A stretch of 14,414 nt of DNA from NCBI GenBank assembly GCA_003232715.1, contig QIJG01000173.1, positions 1 to 14,414 of the forward strand. The letters are read 5' to 3'. The notes under the pieces were generated by a model, which worked only from the letters and a program-made list of their open reading frames with translations, made no database searches and was not told the origin of the DNA. The stretch is from Nitrospirota bacterium. GTDB lineage: Bacteria > Nitrospirota > Thermodesulfovibrionia > Thermodesulfovibrionales > JdFR-85. Shown in pieces: positions 12,574-14,414 of this stretch (position 1 is its first letter; every line of letters begins with the position of its first letter). Made by a program: the position numbers and the translations under genes.

Positions 12574-13665
12574 CTATCGTCCCTTTCGCGTGTGGCACGT
12601 AAGGCATCCATCACCGCGGTCCAACATACTATTGGTGTAGTCCCACCTCAACATATCCTGGTAGGGACTGGCATGTGCCCTGTGACATGAGGGACACATA
12701 ATTATACTATCCATATCCACAATACTCTCTCTACCGGTAGGATTCTTATAGGCAACAGGCGCCTGCAGGCTATAGGTGGTATAGGCCTGGAACTCGGAAC
12801 CTGCATAGCCACCGTGTACACTGCTGAATGCAATGTCAGTAGGGTGCCTGAGCCAGACAGTGTCACCAACCGCTGTCTCACCACCAAGATTCGGATTTGG
12901 ATGAAACCTGGTATGACATTCACCACAGAGGTAGCTTATGGTATCCATAGTACTGTAACTGGTATCACCCTTGTAGCCGTTATGGTCATCGGTGGTGGCC
13001 TGATATTCCCAGTTCTTATGCTCCTTGCCTTTTATCCCGTAAAGAAAGCGGTAACTCCTGCCTACAGTTGAACCGTCGATCACACTGTCATCCGTGTGAT
13101 GTGCCCCGTAAATGGACTTATAAGGGTTTTCTATGGTCCTGTTTCCGTGGCAACCCCACGTGCCGGCACAGGTAAGCTGCTGTTGCTGTGGCCAGTACGC
13201 AGGCCCGGTACCTCCCGGAATTACAACGTTTCCCATAAAGCCCGGCGGTACATCCATGGGGGGTTGCTCCTGAAGTGAAATCCCCAACACGTTGTGCCCC
13301 TTCGAATAATCAGGGTTAAAGTCATCCGATACATAATAAAAGTTTCCACCGGCAAGGTCTCCGTTATCCATGTGATGGATTACCTGAGGGATCCTTGTCT
13401 TCCCAATAATTATAATATTCCTGGTACCGGAAGGATCCTGAGCATGACAGCCGAGACACCCACCCTTTGTCAGGACAGGATAGGGTTTAACGGCATGCAT
13501 GCTATGGCAATTCTTGCACTTCCCCTTTACCCTGGCATCAATGTTTGAGGGAAAAGAGAGGATAAGGAGCACAGAGCACAGAGCACAGAACACAGAACAC
13601 AGAGTATGGAAATCCTTCCACTTAACACCTCGCTCCCCGTCCTTTGCTCTCAGCCCTTTGCCCAT
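12574..13665 (-). CDS. OmcS-like hexaheme c-type cytochrome, candidate nanowire subunit
   Basis: A complete exported cytochrome of about 363 residues. After a basic leader, CSVFCALCSVLLILSFPSNIDA is the signal, then RVKGKC. Heme sites, numbered from 13665: CKNCHSMH (50-54), CLGCHAQ (70-74), CAGTWGCHG (166-173, C-x5-C-H), CGECHTRFH (247-251), CPSCHRAHAS (324-328) and CLTCH (354-358). Candidate distal ligands include SMH, IHHMDN, KGHNV, GAHHTDD, DDHNGY, WLRHPTD and RAH. Order, spacing and wording follow OmcS, though this protein is somewhat shorter than OmcS as I recall it. The ATG at 13665 lies 2 nt after the upstream stop, with AAGGGCG before it, so coupled translation is likely; an ATG at 13692 or TTG at 13701 would overlap the upstream gene. 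The hydrophobic core of the signal is encoded by a heptanucleotide repeat. Confidence 0.92.
   Translation of the reverse strand: MGKGLRAKDGERGVKWKDFHTLCSVFCALCSVLLILSFPSNIDARVKGKCKNCHSMHAVKPYPVLTKGGCLGCHAQDPSGTRNIIIIGKTRIPQVIHHMDNGDLAGGNFYYVSDDFNPDYSKGHNVLGISLQEQPPMDVPPGFMGNVVIPGGTGPAYWPQQQQLTCAGTWGCHGNRTIENPYKSIYGAHHTDDSVIDGSTVGRSYRFLYGIKGKEHKNWEYQATTDDHNGYKGDTSYSTMDTISYLCGECHTRFHPNPNLGGETAVGDTVWLRHPTDIAFSSVHGGYAGSEFQAYTTYSLQAPVAYKNPTGRESIVDMDSIIMCPSCHRAHASPYQDMLRWDYTNSMLDRGDGCLTCHTRKGR
13567..13604. repeat. Heptanucleotide tandem repeat inside the signal-peptide codons
   Basis: Three GAGCACA units, two GAACACA units and a partial GAG, 5.4 copies of 7 nt, on the plus strand. On the minus strand it encodes LCSVFCALCSV, the hydrophobic core of the cytochrome signal. 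Because 7 is not a multiple of 3, gain or loss of one unit would shift the frame. Confidence 0.85.
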
Positions 13666-13667
13666 TG

Positions 13668-14414
13668 CTATTCGCCCTTGCCCGTATGACATATTAAACA
13701 ACCGCCGCTGCCTTCTTCTCCGGCCACAATGGAATCATAATCCCACCTCAGCATAAACTCATTAGGGCTCCCGTGTGCCACATGGCATGAAAGGCACATG
13801 ACAATGTCTGTACCGGGTCTCACCTCATCACTGGAAACGGCAGGGACTTCCGGCCTCGCCACAGGTGCATCAAGACTGTAAATCCTTACATCAGGTTTAT
13901 CGGGTGGAGGCGGCACATCGGGGTTATACTTCAGATATTCCCCTCTTTTCGGAAGGACAATACCTGTGGGATGCCTGAACCAGGGACTTGCCCTGCCGAT
14001 CTTATCCCTACGGTAAAGGCCACTATGGCAATCGGCGCAGAAGCGGTTGATTGAGGGTGTATATTCATTATGTTTCTTTGAAGAAGCACTGTAGCCCCAA
14101 TCCTTATCCTCCAGCCCGGTAACCCCCTTTACTTTAGCGGTTCTTTTCAGAAACCGGTAACTCCTGGCCGTGGTGCTGCCGTCAACAGGAAAATCGTTTG
14201 AATGATGAGCCCCCAGAATAGCAGCAAAGGGATTTTCAATATTCCTGTCACCATGACAGCCATTGGAGCCTGCACAAGCCAGGGGCTTTTTATCATTGAA
14301 TCCAATAGTGGAGGGATCGGAAGACCTGTCATACCCCGGAGGCATAAAACCGTTTTTTGCATCCGGTGAGGCAATACCATCAACATTATGCCCTCTCCTG
14401 TCACCAAAAACCTT
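13668..14414 (-). CDS. OmcS-like multiheme cytochrome, C-terminal 248 residues (start beyond the window)
   Basis: The frame is open from the right edge to the TAG at 13668-13670. It begins at KVFGDRRGHNVDGI, which aligns with GHNVLGI and GHNVQGI in the two downstream paralogues, so roughly 120 residues with the signal and hemes 1 and 2 are missing. Visible sites, numbered from the edge: CAGSNGCHG (47-54, C-x5-C-H), CADCHSGLY (126-130) with WFRHPTG, CLSCHVAHGSP (207-211) and CLICHTGKGE (239-243), plus GAHHSND and KKHNEY. The GFMPPGYDRSSDPSTIGFN block matches the interrupted third copy better than the second. A proline-rich PDVPPPPDKPD insert before the fifth heme is peculiar to this copy. Its stop is 2 nt before the next start. 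Confidence 0.92.
   Translation of the reverse strand, partial: KVFGDRRGHNVDGIASPDAKNGFMPPGYDRSSDPSTIGFNDKKPLACAGSNGCHGDRNIENPFAAILGAHHSNDFPVDGSTTARSYRFLKRTAKVKGVTGLEDKDWGYSASSKKHNEYTPSINRFCADCHSGLYRRDKIGRASPWFRHPTGIVLPKRGEYLKYNPDVPPPPDKPDVRIYSLDAPVARPEVPAVSSDEVRPGTDIVMCLSCHVAHGSPNEFMLRWDYDSIVAGEEGSGGCLICHTGKGE

Noticed and set aside
14147..14407. Minus-strand frame of 86 codons at the right edge
   Set aside because: It is a shadow of the heme-motif frame, which is open to the edge.
1..14414. tRNA, rRNA, CRISPR array, insertion sequence or prophage genes
   Set aside because: None seen on either strand by inspection; no transposase, integrase or regular spacer pattern.

Overview
This looks like a 14.4 kb accessory block from a Gram-negative bacterium with extracellular electron transfer. 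Every gene I can support lies on the minus strand, so transcription runs from high to low coordinates. Base composition is moderate. Envelope lipoproteins, an outer-membrane barrel, beta-propeller proteins and many c-type cytochromes point to a metal- or electrode-respiring or syntrophic lineage, such as Desulfobacterota (Geobacter-like) or Nitrospirota. That placement is inference; no phylogenetic marker is present.

Region 1 (14414 down to 11116) holds three tandem paralogous multiheme cytochromes. The order and wording of their motifs match my recollection of Geobacter OmcS, the hexaheme protein that polymerises into extracellular nanowires: CxxCHxMH, then CxxCHAQ, GHNV, a third heme site, CxxCH followed by RHPT, CxSCHxAH with SP, and a terminal CxxCH. 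The third heme site reads C-x5-C-H in all three copies. The first copy is cut by the window edge, the second is complete, and the third is broken by two frameshifts. The third has its own leader with a possible sigma-54 promoter. A strong hairpin terminator closes the region at about 11040.

Region 2 (10928 to 8280) encodes two secreted beta-propellers: a six-bladed NHL-type protein and a lipoprotein with seven YVTN-type blades. Region 3 (8113 to 5819) is a 764-residue outer-membrane beta-barrel with a discoidin-like insert. Region 4 (5731 to 3330) carries three consecutive CsgG/TolB-N-like envelope proteins. The second has a 1-nt frameshift, and the third has lost about 44 nt. Region 5 (3290 to 1569) is a membrane-anchored chaperone with two parvulin domains. 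Region 6 (1469 to 1) is a lipoprotein cytochrome with at least 19 CxxCH sites that runs off the left edge.

The likely combined role (inference) is to make, export and assemble extracellular cytochrome filaments and connect them to the cell. The large lipoprotein cytochrome and barrel would be the outer-membrane conduit, the propellers surface or periplasmic scaffolds, the double parvulin the folding factor, and the CsgG-like lipoproteins possible export or assembly parts. Several interrupted frames mean that either sequence errors or real decay or variation affects this locus. A heptanucleotide tandem repeat that encodes a signal peptide is a candidate phase-variation switch.
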